A stretch of DNA of 42,032 nucleotides from Sporolactobacillus sp. STSJ-5 (GTDB taxonomy: Bacteria > Bacillota > Bacilli > Bacillales > Sporolactobacillaceae), in contig NZ_JANFOJ010000023.1 of NCBI RefSeq assembly GCF_024385605.1, forward strand, positions 1 to 42,032, given 5' to 3'. Positions 10,863 through 18,980 of the stretch are shown one piece after another. Within the stretch, counting starts at the first letter, position 1. Each line of letters opens with the position of its first letter. Both the position numbers and the translations under genes were made by a program. The notes below the pieces were generated by a model that made no database searches, was not told where the DNA came from, and saw only the letters and a list, made by a program, of their open reading frames with translations.

Positions 10863-11822
10863 TTACTGATCAAAGCGATCAAGCAATGCACGAGCTTCAT
10901 CTGTTGACTTTGTGCTCATCAGTTGATTTCTTAATTCACTTGCCCCGCGAAAACCACGGACATAGATCTTAAAAAAGCGATGAAGCGCTGTAAACGGACG
11001 CAACTCTAATGCTTCCGAATAGCGATCATGGAGATCGAGATGCAGCCTTAAGAGATCAAGCAGCTCCTTACTGTTATGATCTTTCTGCTCTTTTTCAAAG
11101 GCAAATGGATTCGCAAAAATACCGCGCCCAATCATCAGCCCATCAATGCCATATTGATCAGCGAGCTTTAAGCCGGTTTGCCGGTCATGGACGTCGCCAT
11201 TGATCGTCAAAAGCGTATCCGGTGCCAACTGGTCACGAAGTTTCTTGATCTCCGGGATTAGTTCCCAATGGGCATCTACTTTGCTCATTTCCTTTCTTGT
11301 ACGCAGATGAATGGTCAGATTAGCAATGTCTTGTTTCAATATGTGTGTCAGCCAGTCGTGCCATTCGTCAACATCCGAGTAACCGAGCCTTGTCTTCACG
11401 CTTACGGGTAAGCCCCCTGCCTTTGTTGCTTGGATGATATCTGCTGCAACTTCGGGGCGCAGGATCAGGCCGCTTCCCTTTCCATTCGCCGTCACATTAG
11501 GCACTGGGCAACCCATATTGATATCCACACCACGAAATCCTTGCTTCGCTAGACCCATACTCATTTGCTGAAAATGTTCTGGCTTATCCCCCCATATTTG
11601 GGCAACAAGCGGCTGTTCATCCTCCGTAAAAGTTAAACGTCCCCGCACACTTTGGATTCCCTCTGGGTGGCAATAACTATCTGTGTTTGTAAACTCTGTA
11701 AAAAACACATCAGGCTTGGCAGCCGCACTCACTACATGGCGGAAAACAACATCCGTAACCTCTTCCATCGGTGCCAATATAAAAAAAGGACGTGGTAAAT
11801 CACGCCAAAAATTATCAATCAT
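10863..11822 (-). CDS. dus: tRNA-dihydrouridine synthase
   Basis: The 319-aa flavoenzyme reduces specific uridines of tRNA to dihydrouridine. The FMN-barrel signatures are present: [10 protein letters not shown] at the N-terminus (usually APMAGVTD), [20 protein letters not shown] with catalytic Cys105, VKTRLGY, then INGDV and [11 protein letters not shown] for phosphate binding. The C-terminal helical domain recognises tRNA ([12 protein letters not shown]). It is a second-type Dus by sequence, not the dusB linked to the folate operon of bacilli. The gene stands alone. Its site is weak (AAGGAT 13 nt before ATG). Which uridine it modifies cannot be read from sequence. Confidence 0.9.
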   Translation of the reverse strand: MIDNFWRDLPRPFFILAPMEEVTDVVFRHVVSAAAKPDVFFTEFTNTDSYCHPEGIQSVRGRLTFTEDEQPLVAQIWGDKPEHFQQMSMGLAKQGFRGVDINMGCPVPNVTANGKGSGLILRPEVAADIIQATKAGGLPVSVKTRLGYSDVDEWHDWLTHILKQDIANLTIHLRTRKEMSKVDAHWELIPEIKKLRDQLAPDTLLTINGDVHDRQTGLKLADQYGIDGLMIGRGIFANPFAFEKEQKDHNSKELLDLLRLHLDLHDRYSEALELRPFTALHRFFKIYVRGFRGASELRNQLMSTKSTDEARALLDRFDQ

Positions 11823-11964
11823 CGTTAAAATTCAAATCCTTTCATTATGGGATACCAAATCAAAAAACTTTATCCCCAAAATTGCTTTTTTGCATGCTTA
11901 ATTAGTTTAAATCAAACTTATCTTTGTCACCAAGCATTTTGCAAAGTTTTTTAGCCATTCACTT

Positions 11965-12315
11965 TCAACTTTTCAAGATCTTCTCCATGCGTTTGCCTTT
12001 TGCCAATTCGTCCACCAGTTTGTCAAGCCACCTGATTTTCTGCATAAGTGGCTCTTCGATTTCCTCGACGCGGTGCCCGCAAATTACACCAGTTATTTTG
12101 GCGGCGTTCGGATTTATCTGCGGGGCTTCACTAAAGAAGGTTTCGTAATCGTTATTCTTCACAAGTTGTGCTTGCAGGCCGGAATCATCATAACCCGTAA
12201 GCCAACAAATCACAGCATCAACCTCAGATTTGGTGCGCCCTTTACGCTCCGCCTTTTGGACGAGCAGCGGATAAACTCTCGAAAACGCCATCTTATACAC
12301 ACGCTCATTTTTCAT
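11965..12315 (-). CDS. DUF2200 family protein
   Basis: This 116-aa cytoplasmic protein matches the DUF2200 family by its core VYPLLVQKAERKGRTKSEVD and ICWLTGYD. It continues with a helical C-terminus (EPLMQKIRWLDKLVDELAKG). The family is widespread but of unknown function; the LTGY element and small alpha-helical size are typical. The start is well supported (AAAGGAG, 7-8 nt before ATG). It stands alone on the minus strand. The next gene to the right is divergent, and no operon partner hints at a role. Confidence 0.85.
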   Translation of the reverse strand: MKNERVYKMAFSRVYPLLVQKAERKGRTKSEVDAVICWLTGYDDSGLQAQLVKNNDYETFFSEAPQINPNAAKITGVICGHRVEEIEEPLMQKIRWLDKLVDELAKGKRMEKILKS

Positions 12316-12755
12316 AAAGTGTCACTCCTTTTTGCTGGTTGTTTCATACTGCATTATGCAGGTGATACGAACCTTAACCTTGAACAGTAAGGCGTACATG
12401 CCTCTATTAAAAAATATTCATTTGAATCATTCATTGGCATATTAGGCATTCATAAATATTGAACGAATACGATTTGGTGAAAAGATATTTAACCTGATAT
12501 AATTAATTCACAAGAAATAGAGAGTTTATTACCTATGAACTAAGAAAATTTAAGTGCTGCATTTAAGGCAAAAGTGTAGAAACTCCAGCAAAAATATTCG
12601 GCAATAAGAAGAACTAAGTATAGTATAGCAAAATATAAAAAAATTCCGAGATTGCTCTCTGAGTATAGGATGGAGAAGGATGCCGAGCTTGTCATTTCAA
12701 GCATCAACTGTGTTTTCTTCGAAGCATGATATTGAGCATGAAAGGTGATTTAAAA
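12316..12755. other. 440-bp intergenic stretch, one weak promoter candidate
   Basis: No gene is supported here. On the plus strand TTGGTG, an 18-bp spacer and TATAAT near 12470-12500 could be a promoter, about 250 nt before the dehydrogenase. The sequence is AT-rich with short direct repeats (AGTATAGTATAG) and looks like decayed DNA. Confidence 0.35.
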
Positions 12756-13700
12756 ATGAAGATTCTCATCGTCGGCGATTTTGCCGAGGCCTCAAAATCA
12801 ACGATTGCAAGACATTTTCCAAAAGACTGGGATATTGTCATTGTCCCACCCGGAAAAGAGATGCTGCATCATATTGAAGATTGTCAGGTGATCATACCTG
12901 AACATATTAAAGTGGATCACGCCCTGCTTTCTAGAGCAAAAAAATTAAAATTGGTACAGACGGGTGCAGGGTTTGATAACGTAGATATCGATGCCTGCAC
13001 ACAGTTCGGCATTTGGGCGGCCAATGCTGCAGGAGTGAATGCACAGGCAGTGGCGGAGCACGTAATGGCACTGATATTGTCTTATTATAAAAACATACCG
13101 TTCCTTGACGCTTTCATGAAAAATAGGATGGATGAGCATCAATTGGACTATACAGGTAGTGAATTAAAGGGCAAAACAATTGGGATTATCGGCTTTGGCG
13201 CCGTCGGTAAAAAAGTAGCTGAGTTTTGCAGAGTTTTTGATATGAATGTGCTTGCTTATGCTAGACATGCCGCTGCACACTCTGACGGTTTTGTGAAAAT
13301 GACGGATTTCGATCATCTTGTAAGCGCATCGGACATTGTAAGTGTCCATATGCCCCTGAATCAGCAAACCAAACAGCTGATCAACAAAGCGGTATTCAAG
13401 AAAATGAAGAATACCGCACTATTTATCAATACGGCCCGCGGCGGAATTGTCAATGAACGGGACTTGACAGATGCATTAAAAAACAGGGACATTTCAGGCG
13501 CATGCCTGGATGTATTTGAGTCCGAACCGCTTCCAATGGACAGTGAGCTCCGGAATCTGAGTAATGTGATCCTTACTCCCCATACTGCAGGCATGCCTGA
13601 CGGCCTCAAATTCCACAAAAAAAGATATGATTTCTTCGTGAATAATATACAACGTGTAGCGAATGGTGAAGAGCCTGTAAGCAAGCTCAATCAGTTATAA
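12756..13700 (+). CDS. D-isomer-specific 2-hydroxyacid dehydrogenase
   Basis: The protein has 314 aa from the ATG at 12756 (MKILIVGDFAE); AAAGGTGAT lies 6 nt before it, whereas the first ATG ten codons upstream lacks a site. An N-terminal catalytic half is followed by a Rossmann NAD domain with GIIGFGAVGKKVA. The catalytic triad of the family is visible: Arg in INTARGG, Glu in DVFESEP and His in LTPHTAG. The residue after the nucleotide-binding strand is AYARH, lacking the clear acidic NAD marker, so cofactor choice is open. It belongs with phosphoglycerate and hydroxypyruvate dehydrogenase relatives; the substrate is not determinable. It lies at the edge of the accessory island. Confidence 0.88.
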   Translation: MKILIVGDFAEASKSTIARHFPKDWDIVIVPPGKEMLHHIEDCQVIIPEHIKVDHALLSRAKKLKLVQTGAGFDNVDIDACTQFGIWAANAAGVNAQAVAEHVMALILSYYKNIPFLDAFMKNRMDEHQLDYTGSELKGKTIGIIGFGAVGKKVAEFCRVFDMNVLAYARHAAAHSDGFVKMTDFDHLVSASDIVSVHMPLNQQTKQLINKAVFKKMKNTALFINTARGGIVNERDLTDALKNRDISGACLDVFESEPLPMDSELRNLSNVILTPHTAGMPDGLKFHKKRYDFFVNNIQRVANGEEPVSKLNQL

Positions 13701-13806
13701 TAAATAAGAACAGGTTTTTTCCATTATAATTACTTTTAGGGTATCGCACGGATATTTTTGCGGATTCCGATGATGCCATAACTGAGAGGTGTGCCATTTC
13801 ATCAAC

Positions 13807-14130
13807 TTATTTTATATAATTGCAATGCTGTCTTATCTCGCAAATACTGCAGTGTGTCTCCGATGTACAAACCTCACCATATCCGTCTGCACAGTAACTC
13901 CATATGTAATTATCTATTGCAGTCATTGATAGTTTTGTGGCCTTTGAAAGTTCAAGAACAGAATCATACACCTCTTTTGTGGTTGCTGGTGTGTGATTAC
14001 CGTTTCCCATTCTGCTTCCAGAAAGAAATCTACATAAATGGACATCTGGTTTTGCACCATCAATGCCGACATTGCGAAGATACTCCCATGCCAATGCCTC
14101 GCCAAGCATTTTCAATTTAAATTTAGAACC
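13807..14130 (-). pseudogene. C-terminal fragment of an EndoIII-like HhH-GPD DNA glycosylase
   Basis: About 107 residues remain. GIDGAKPDVHLCRFL resembles the helix that carries the catalytic Asp in endonuclease III-type glycosylases. Four Cys near the end (C-x5-C-x2-C-x5-C, in VCTSETHCSICEIRQHC) look like the iron-sulfur loop of that family (usually C-x6-C-x2-C-x5-C). The N-terminal half with the catalytic Lys is missing. In its place the frame continues into IS256 transposase sequence, giving a chimeric 163-codon open frame. Because it lies directly downstream of the sigma-like gene, it was probably the last gene of the island operon. Family assignment is by eye and should be tested. Confidence 0.6.
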
Positions 14131-14677
14131 GGCTTTCTTAACGATCTGTCCCTCGCTGCGAATGTGGTAGTGGATGACGTCCAGAAATACCACCGCGTAG
14201 ACGCTCTCCAGTGGGGTCTGCTGCCATACCTTTGCGATGGGCAGATCCCATCGGTGATGTTGACCGTGGTGTCGGAGACTTCCAAGCCAAGATATCACGG
14301 ATATGGGCTTCGATGTCCCCGTTGGTCATCCCTTTGGCGTACATGGACAAGATTTTTTCTTCGATATCCTGACTGACGCTGATCTGGTTCCTTTTCAAAA
14401 GCTGCGGTTCGAACTGCTCACCGCTGTCCCCGGGTACGGCTACGTCCACGTTGCTGAAGCTGATGCGCAACGTCCTGCCGCTGTGCCCGTTCTGGCTGTT
14501 TTCCGTATTTTTGTTCCGGGGTAGTCTACTTGCTTGTACCCGAGTTCCGCATAGACCGTTTTCCATGAACTCGGCAATGGTTTCCTTGAAGGGGTTCTGG
14601 ATGTCGTCCATGCTGCTGACGCCGCTCGTTTGCAACCATTTCCAAATCTTGGCGCAGCGCTCGACTTCTTCTGAACT
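14131..14677 (-). pseudogene. IS256-family transposase remnant (frameshifted)
   Basis: Pieces of an IS256-type (mutator) transposase are legible. One frame gives MDDIQNPFKETIAEFMENGL, RNKNTENSQNGHSGRTL, FEPQLLKRNQISVSQDIEEK and MYAKGMTNGDIEAHIRDI. A second frame continues with WQQTPLESVYAVVFLD and IHYHIRSEGQIVKKA. At least two frameshifts separate them, and everything after the IVKKA motif is lost. No terminal repeats are visible. The junction at about 14130 fuses it to the glycosylase fragment. The remnant starts right after the stop of the sigma-like gene, so that gene's 3' end may also have been touched. Confidence 0.85.
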
Positions 14678-16381
14678 TTATGATGGCATCGTTTTTCTAG
14701 ATTTACGTTCCATTTTTTGTTTCATTTTTTCGAACCTATTATCTAAAAGCGTATTGTACTGTACCCTTGTTACATAATGTATCCGCATCAAATGTGACAA
14801 GATTTTCCACTCTGCTTTGAACTCAATCTGCCGTACGCGTTCCCTTGTAATGCCGTACATATTCCCAATTTCTTCTAACGATACCTCAGGGAAGCCATCA
14901 AAACCAAACCTATGAATAATGACATTCTTCTCACGCTCAGAAAGAATTTTAAAGCTGTCCCTTACTGGTTCCAATGCAAAATCTTGCTCCATCTCGCTGA
15001 TATAATCACTATCATCAACCAAATATATTTTCTTTTGGGAATCATTAATCATGTTTTCGACACTCTCAGCAGGCACTAGAACGGATGCCATTTGAACTGC
15101 CTTATCCTCATCACACTCTGTATATGCGAGCAAAAGACGGTATATCTCTTCAAAATCCATCTCCATGACATCGGACTCTCCGATCTGTGCCTCTAACTGT
15201 CGCAAGGTCTGAGCAACATAGTCCTTATAATGTACTGGAAGTCGAAAGTTATGCTGATAGATAGGCATCTCTCTGCCCATTGTCTGGATCATCCACATGG
15301 ACGCATACGAAGGGAACAATCCTTTAACACTGTCACTATGCTTTTGTATTGCTGTGATAATACCTATACAGGCGACCTGGAATGCATCCTCCAAATCTAG
15401 ACCTTGTTTTTGATAATAATACAGGGCATTCTTCACGGCAGCCCGGACACTCATATTAAAAATACGTAGCGCAGATGCCTGCTCGTTCTCATTATGCTCA
15501 TGCACATCTTTCAGCAAATAATCATATTCACCGAGCCGAGCCGCCTGGATATTCCTCACATAGTCAATGACCGGTTCCATGCCTGGACAAATTTCCAGCA
15601 CTTCCCGATAAATCTTTTCATAATCGAGCTGTGCCATATCGAAATCGCCGTAGACATCATAACCTTCCTCAGTCCACTGTAGATGCCTATTTTCCCATCG
15701 CTGATGTGTACCATGAATCAGCCTATCTGCCTCAACACGTTCCCGAAGGCTCTGAAGTCCACTATCCGTACTGTCGTACTCGGCAATAAATGCGTTCTCT
15801 ACCTTCAGAAGATGAATAATTTCATCCTTGATATAAGAAAACTTGTTGTCGGAAATGACGGGAGCCATGCCGTCCACTCTCAATGACACTTCATTTTCAT
15901 ACGAGTCGTATATTTTTAGAATTTGGGAGCTTCCCTTACTGCCTTTTTCAAGATACGACGGATCCACCGCCTGATTAACCTTATAGACACGTAGGAAAAG
16001 TAGTATCCCACTTTTCCGATCCGAAAAATAATCTAGATAGGATTTCACGCCCCAGGCAGGCATATGATCTCGGCTGAGCTGCCGTATCACCGATGGGGCT
16101 ATCTTAAACTCCACCTCTGAATCTATCATTGCCACATAATCATACGCCGGACCCCGCTCATTATCCTCCAAAGACATCTGGACCTTTGTCACGGTTCCAC
16201 GGTATTTACCATTATTTCCGGTATATGAAGCGAAGAATAGATATTGGCGGAAGAACTCTGGCCTCACAAGGTTTCTTCCGAACACAGTTACCTGGCAATA
16301 GCGCCCGTAGCACCGACCAGCATCTTCCAAAAGATATATAGAGCTTGAATCCTCGCGCAGAGCGTACGAAACTTCTGACAT
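14678..16381 (-). CDS. sigma-70-like protein with long unknown N-terminal region
   Basis: This 567-aa protein carries recognisable sigma-70 parts. Region 2 is at about 305-372 (GLDLEDAFQVACIGIITAIQ, then FPSYASMWMIQTMGREMP, like the canonical FSTYATWWIRQAI). Region 3.0 is at 373-388 (NFRLPVHYKD). Region 4 is at about 478-535 (SEREKNVIIHRFGFDG, then SLEEIGNMYGITRERVRQIE). A typical region 1.2 is not seen. Residues 1-300 match nothing I know. The start is supported by GAGG 8 nt before ATG, and the gene lies 10 nt after the 125-aa gene, so it belongs to the defence-like operon. It may redirect RNA polymerase to the island, or use a sigma fold for another task. The basic end (KQKMERKSRK) abuts a transposase remnant. 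Confidence 0.8.
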   Translation of the reverse strand: MSEVSYALREDSSSIYLLEDAGRCYGRYCQVTVFGRNLVRPEFFRQYLFFASYTGNNGKYRGTVTKVQMSLEDNERGPAYDYVAMIDSEVEFKIAPSVIRQLSRDHMPAWGVKSYLDYFSDRKSGILLFLRVYKVNQAVDPSYLEKGSKGSSQILKIYDSYENEVSLRVDGMAPVISDNKFSYIKDEIIHLLKVENAFIAEYDSTDSGLQSLRERVEADRLIHGTHQRWENRHLQWTEEGYDVYGDFDMAQLDYEKIYREVLEICPGMEPVIDYVRNIQAARLGEYDYLLKDVHEHNENEQASALRIFNMSVRAAVKNALYYYQKQGLDLEDAFQVACIGIITAIQKHSDSVKGLFPSYASMWMIQTMGREMPIYQHNFRLPVHYKDYVAQTLRQLEAQIGESDVMEMDFEEIYRLLLAYTECDEDKAVQMASVLVPAESVENMINDSQKKIYLVDDSDYISEMEQDFALEPVRDSFKILSEREKNVIIHRFGFDGFPEVSLEEIGNMYGITRERVRQIEFKAEWKILSHLMRIHYVTRVQYNTLLDNRFEKMKQKMERKSRKTMPS

Positions 16382-16391
16382 GCTACTTACC

Positions 16392-16769
16392 TCACATCAC
16401 TTTGTTTATAGGAAAAAGCCTTCCTTCCTCCAGCAAATCACCAAGTTTGTTCAAACCGAAACATATCAATACGCGTGTGAATGTGTACGGAGTATCGCTG
16501 TCGGGATAAAGAGCTTCCATCAATTGCAGAACATAATTATCTGGATCAAGCGAACCGATGTTGTAAGTACTTCCCTTGGAATCATATACACCATTCAAAT
16601 GATTCAGCTTATCTGAAGTATTCACGGCGTCCCAATAATATTTGATGGCATAAGCCATACCGAATTTTGCAGCGGAGAGGGAATCGGGAAAAGTCCCGCT
16701 GTCGTTCATCTGTTTCGCTACCGCCTGTGCCTGACCAGATAAAACTATAGTTTTTATACTTTCTGCCAT
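16392..16769 (-). CDS. small DndE-like protein of unknown function
   Basis: The 125-aa protein is mostly helical. Its N-terminus (IKTIVLSGQAQAVAKQMNDS) and a following helix (LSAAKFGMAYAIKYYW) resemble small proteins encoded beside DndD-type ATPases. SLDPDNYVLQLMEALYPD and FTRVLICFGLNKLGDLL complete the fold. DndE in phosphorothioation systems is of similar size and position and binds DNA; I infer a comparable accessory role here but see no decisive motif. It lies between the zinc-hook ATPase (12 nt upstream, site AGGAGG) and the sigma-like gene (10 nt downstream). It is intact. Confidence 0.6.
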   Translation of the reverse strand: MAESIKTIVLSGQAQAVAKQMNDSGTFPDSLSAAKFGMAYAIKYYWDAVNTSDKLNHLNGVYDSKGSTYNIGSLDPDNYVLQLMEALYPDSDTPYTFTRVLICFGLNKLGDLLEEGRLFPINKVM

Positions 16770-16781
16770 GTTCCTACCTCC

Positions 16782-18776
16782 TTACACAATCTCTGTATGC
16801 ATGGAAGATACACGTTCTAGCTTATACTCGTGAATGAGATGGCTACCAAGTTCAAACCGTGCAACCTGCTCATCAATTTCTCCTATATATGCCAGTAACA
16901 TGGACTGTTCTGCCATGCCCGGAAGCGTCCGGACGATGTTCGCCTTATGAGTTGGATCCAGCCGGCCAAACGGAGAGTCCATGATAATCGGTCCACGCAG
17001 CGGTGCATTCTTATGAAGCGCTCCGATCAGCGACAAAGCAACAATATGCTCATAGCCGGAAGATCGGCTTGGAACGGTGCGTCCTGACTTATGGATAATC
17101 TCAAGGCCGTAATTATCATTGATTTTCAGACCAATATAATCCTTATCCCCCGTCAGTTGCACAAACAGAGCAGTGGCATCCTTTTCAACGTTCTCTTTCA
17201 GGCGCTCACGGTAGCGGGTTTTGCTCTTTTCAAATATACGAAACACATGCTCACACAGCTCGTATTTTCTGCTTGCCAAGCGATAATCCGTGCCGCCTGC
17301 CATTTTATCAATCGTCGCAGCAACCCGCTCTTTATTCATTTTCAGCTCTGTGAGTTTCTTATTTTCATCCTCAATACCACGGCGCACATCACGAATTGTC
17401 TGTTCCACATCAGAGTGTTCTCTAGAAATACTAAGGACATCTGCTTCCTCGGCGTCTTCACCGTAACGCTTGATGTTATCATGCAGTTCTTCGATCTGCT
17501 GACGGCATTCACTGATGGCAATCTGCAGCTCATCCCTGCGGTTCTCTAGATGTGCTACGCCCTGTCTCACGTCAGAGACATCAGCAGATAGCTGCCGGAT
17601 AGCAAGCATCTGGTTTTGCAGGTCATAAAGCCTCTGCCGTTCTTCCTCTGACAGACCGACATACTCATTCGTTGACTCATTGATCTTTGCTCGGAGATGC
17701 TCGACGATATCACCGGAAACCTCCTGCCCGCAGATAGGGCATGTTCTTTCACTGATCGCCTTCTTCATCTCCATAATGAACCGATCTGCAACAGTGCGTT
17801 TTTGTTTCTTTGCATCGAGAGCATATTCTTCAGCTTCAATCTTCTCACGAAGATCCCTGACTGTTGTCAACAACATGCCCCTCCATGCATTTTTCATCAA
17901 ATCCCGGATTTTAGACTGAACGGTTTCCAGTTCATCTTCATGTTTTTCCTGACTCTTCTGTGCTTCGTTCCTCTGCACAATCCAGTTGCGCAGCTTATCC
18001 GTATCAGCCATTCGACCTTCCAAGACACTTTTCTTACGGATTAGGTCACTCAGCTCAGCCTGTTTTTCTTTGATGATATTCTGATGTTCTTCGATATTTG
18101 CAGTCAGGTTCTCCATTTCCTGACCAAGTTGCACCGTCTTATCATCAGCACGGGCAGCACGCGATTTTTGCTTCTCATAGTTTGACAGGCAGTCCTCAAC
18201 ATCTACTACACCGTTCTGAAGGACAGGCACACCAAGGATCTTTTCAATCGAATTCTTTATCTGCTCTCCATCGGATGTATTCGTCTCAAGCAGTTCCTCA
18301 TACTCCTGCAGGAGTTCTGCGTCGAACAGGAAAAATCTTGCTACCTGCTCAGGCATAATGACATTCAGCTCATGATTCCGGTCTTCCGGGGAGAGGATAG
18401 ACCCATCTCTTTCCAGAAACAGAACCTTTTCATAATCCTCTTCACCAGACGGTTTCACAATCCCGGGACGAAGTTTCAACTGCCGGGTCAGCTTATATGT
18501 ATCCCCGTCATTTGTCATGTCGAGGATAACCGTGAAGCCGTACCTTCCTTCCTGAACAGCTTCCTTATTTCCCATTTCACTCAGATTTTTAAGGATACCG
18601 TTCCTACGCTGAATCACACCGAACAAACCATAGCGGAGCGCATTAAGCAATGTCGTCTTACCGCGACCATTGTTGCCCCAAATGATACTGACACCACTCC
18701 TGTCAGAAAAGTCTATCGTCTGTTCACCTTTATACGGGCCGAAATCCCGCAATGTCATCTTATCGAAATGTAACAT
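16782..18776 (-). CDS. DndD/Rad50-like zinc-hook ATPase
   Basis: This 664-aa SMC-family ATPase has an N-terminal Walker A (GNNGRGKT, residues 34-41). Two coiled-coil arms follow (about 200-330 and 370-490), joined at a CPICG zinc hook (346-350). An ABC signature-like SSG is at 572-574. A Walker B ends in IIMDSPFGRLD, with Asp600, and the D-loop is at 605-607. Residues 130-170 (NVIMPEQVARFFLFDAELL) resemble the DndD relatives of Rad50. In Dnd-type systems DndD is the ATPase acting on DNA ends or nicks with the modification complex. Here its methylase and helicase neighbours suggest a restriction or sensing part. It starts directly after the stop of the 67-aa gene (TAA ATG), so translation is coupled. 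Confidence 0.88.
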   Translation of the reverse strand: MLHFDKMTLRDFGPYKGEQTIDFSDRSGVSIIWGNNGRGKTTLLNALRYGLFGVIQRRNGILKNLSEMGNKEAVQEGRYGFTVILDMTNDGDTYKLTRQLKLRPGIVKPSGEEDYEKVLFLERDGSILSPEDRNHELNVIMPEQVARFFLFDAELLQEYEELLETNTSDGEQIKNSIEKILGVPVLQNGVVDVEDCLSNYEKQKSRAARADDKTVQLGQEMENLTANIEEHQNIIKEKQAELSDLIRKKSVLEGRMADTDKLRNWIVQRNEAQKSQEKHEDELETVQSKIRDLMKNAWRGMLLTTVRDLREKIEAEEYALDAKKQKRTVADRFIMEMKKAISERTCPICGQEVSGDIVEHLRAKINESTNEYVGLSEEERQRLYDLQNQMLAIRQLSADVSDVRQGVAHLENRRDELQIAISECRQQIEELHDNIKRYGEDAEEADVLSISREHSDVEQTIRDVRRGIEDENKKLTELKMNKERVAATIDKMAGGTDYRLASRKYELCEHVFRIFEKSKTRYRERLKENVEKDATALFVQLTGDKDYIGLKINDNYGLEIIHKSGRTVPSRSSGYEHIVALSLIGALHKNAPLRGPIIMDSPFGRLDPTHKANIVRTLPGMAEQSMLLAYIGEIDEQVARFELGSHLIHEYKLERVSSMHTEIV

Positions 18777-18980
18777 TTATGCCTCCAATCCGCCAGTTCT
18801 GTTGACGTAATCCGCAAGAATCGACATCGTTTCCGACCTAGCTTTATTGCGAGCATCTTGATTATCGTACTGAGACATGGCAATCTTCTCAATCAGTTCC
18901 TTTGGCACATCTGGATAATCATTGCTGCGTATTTCTTCCAAGACCGCCAGCAACTCATTCAGACTCTGTCTCGTCGTCAT
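18777..18980 (-). CDS. small acidic helical protein of the island
   Basis: This 67-aa protein (MTTRQSLNELLAVLEEIRSN at the start, then YPDVPKELIEKIAMSQYDNQ) appears all-helical. The start is fixed by GGAGG 8 nt before ATG. It overlaps the helicase end by 26 bp and touches the ATPase start, so it is a genuine operon member between the two enzymes. I do not recognise the family. Small proteins at this place are common in DNA-modification loci and may bridge helicase and ATPase; that role is inference. Confidence 0.7.
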   Translation of the reverse strand: MTTRQSLNELLAVLEEIRSNDYPDVPKELIEKIAMSQYDNQDARNKARSETMSILADYVNRTGGLEA

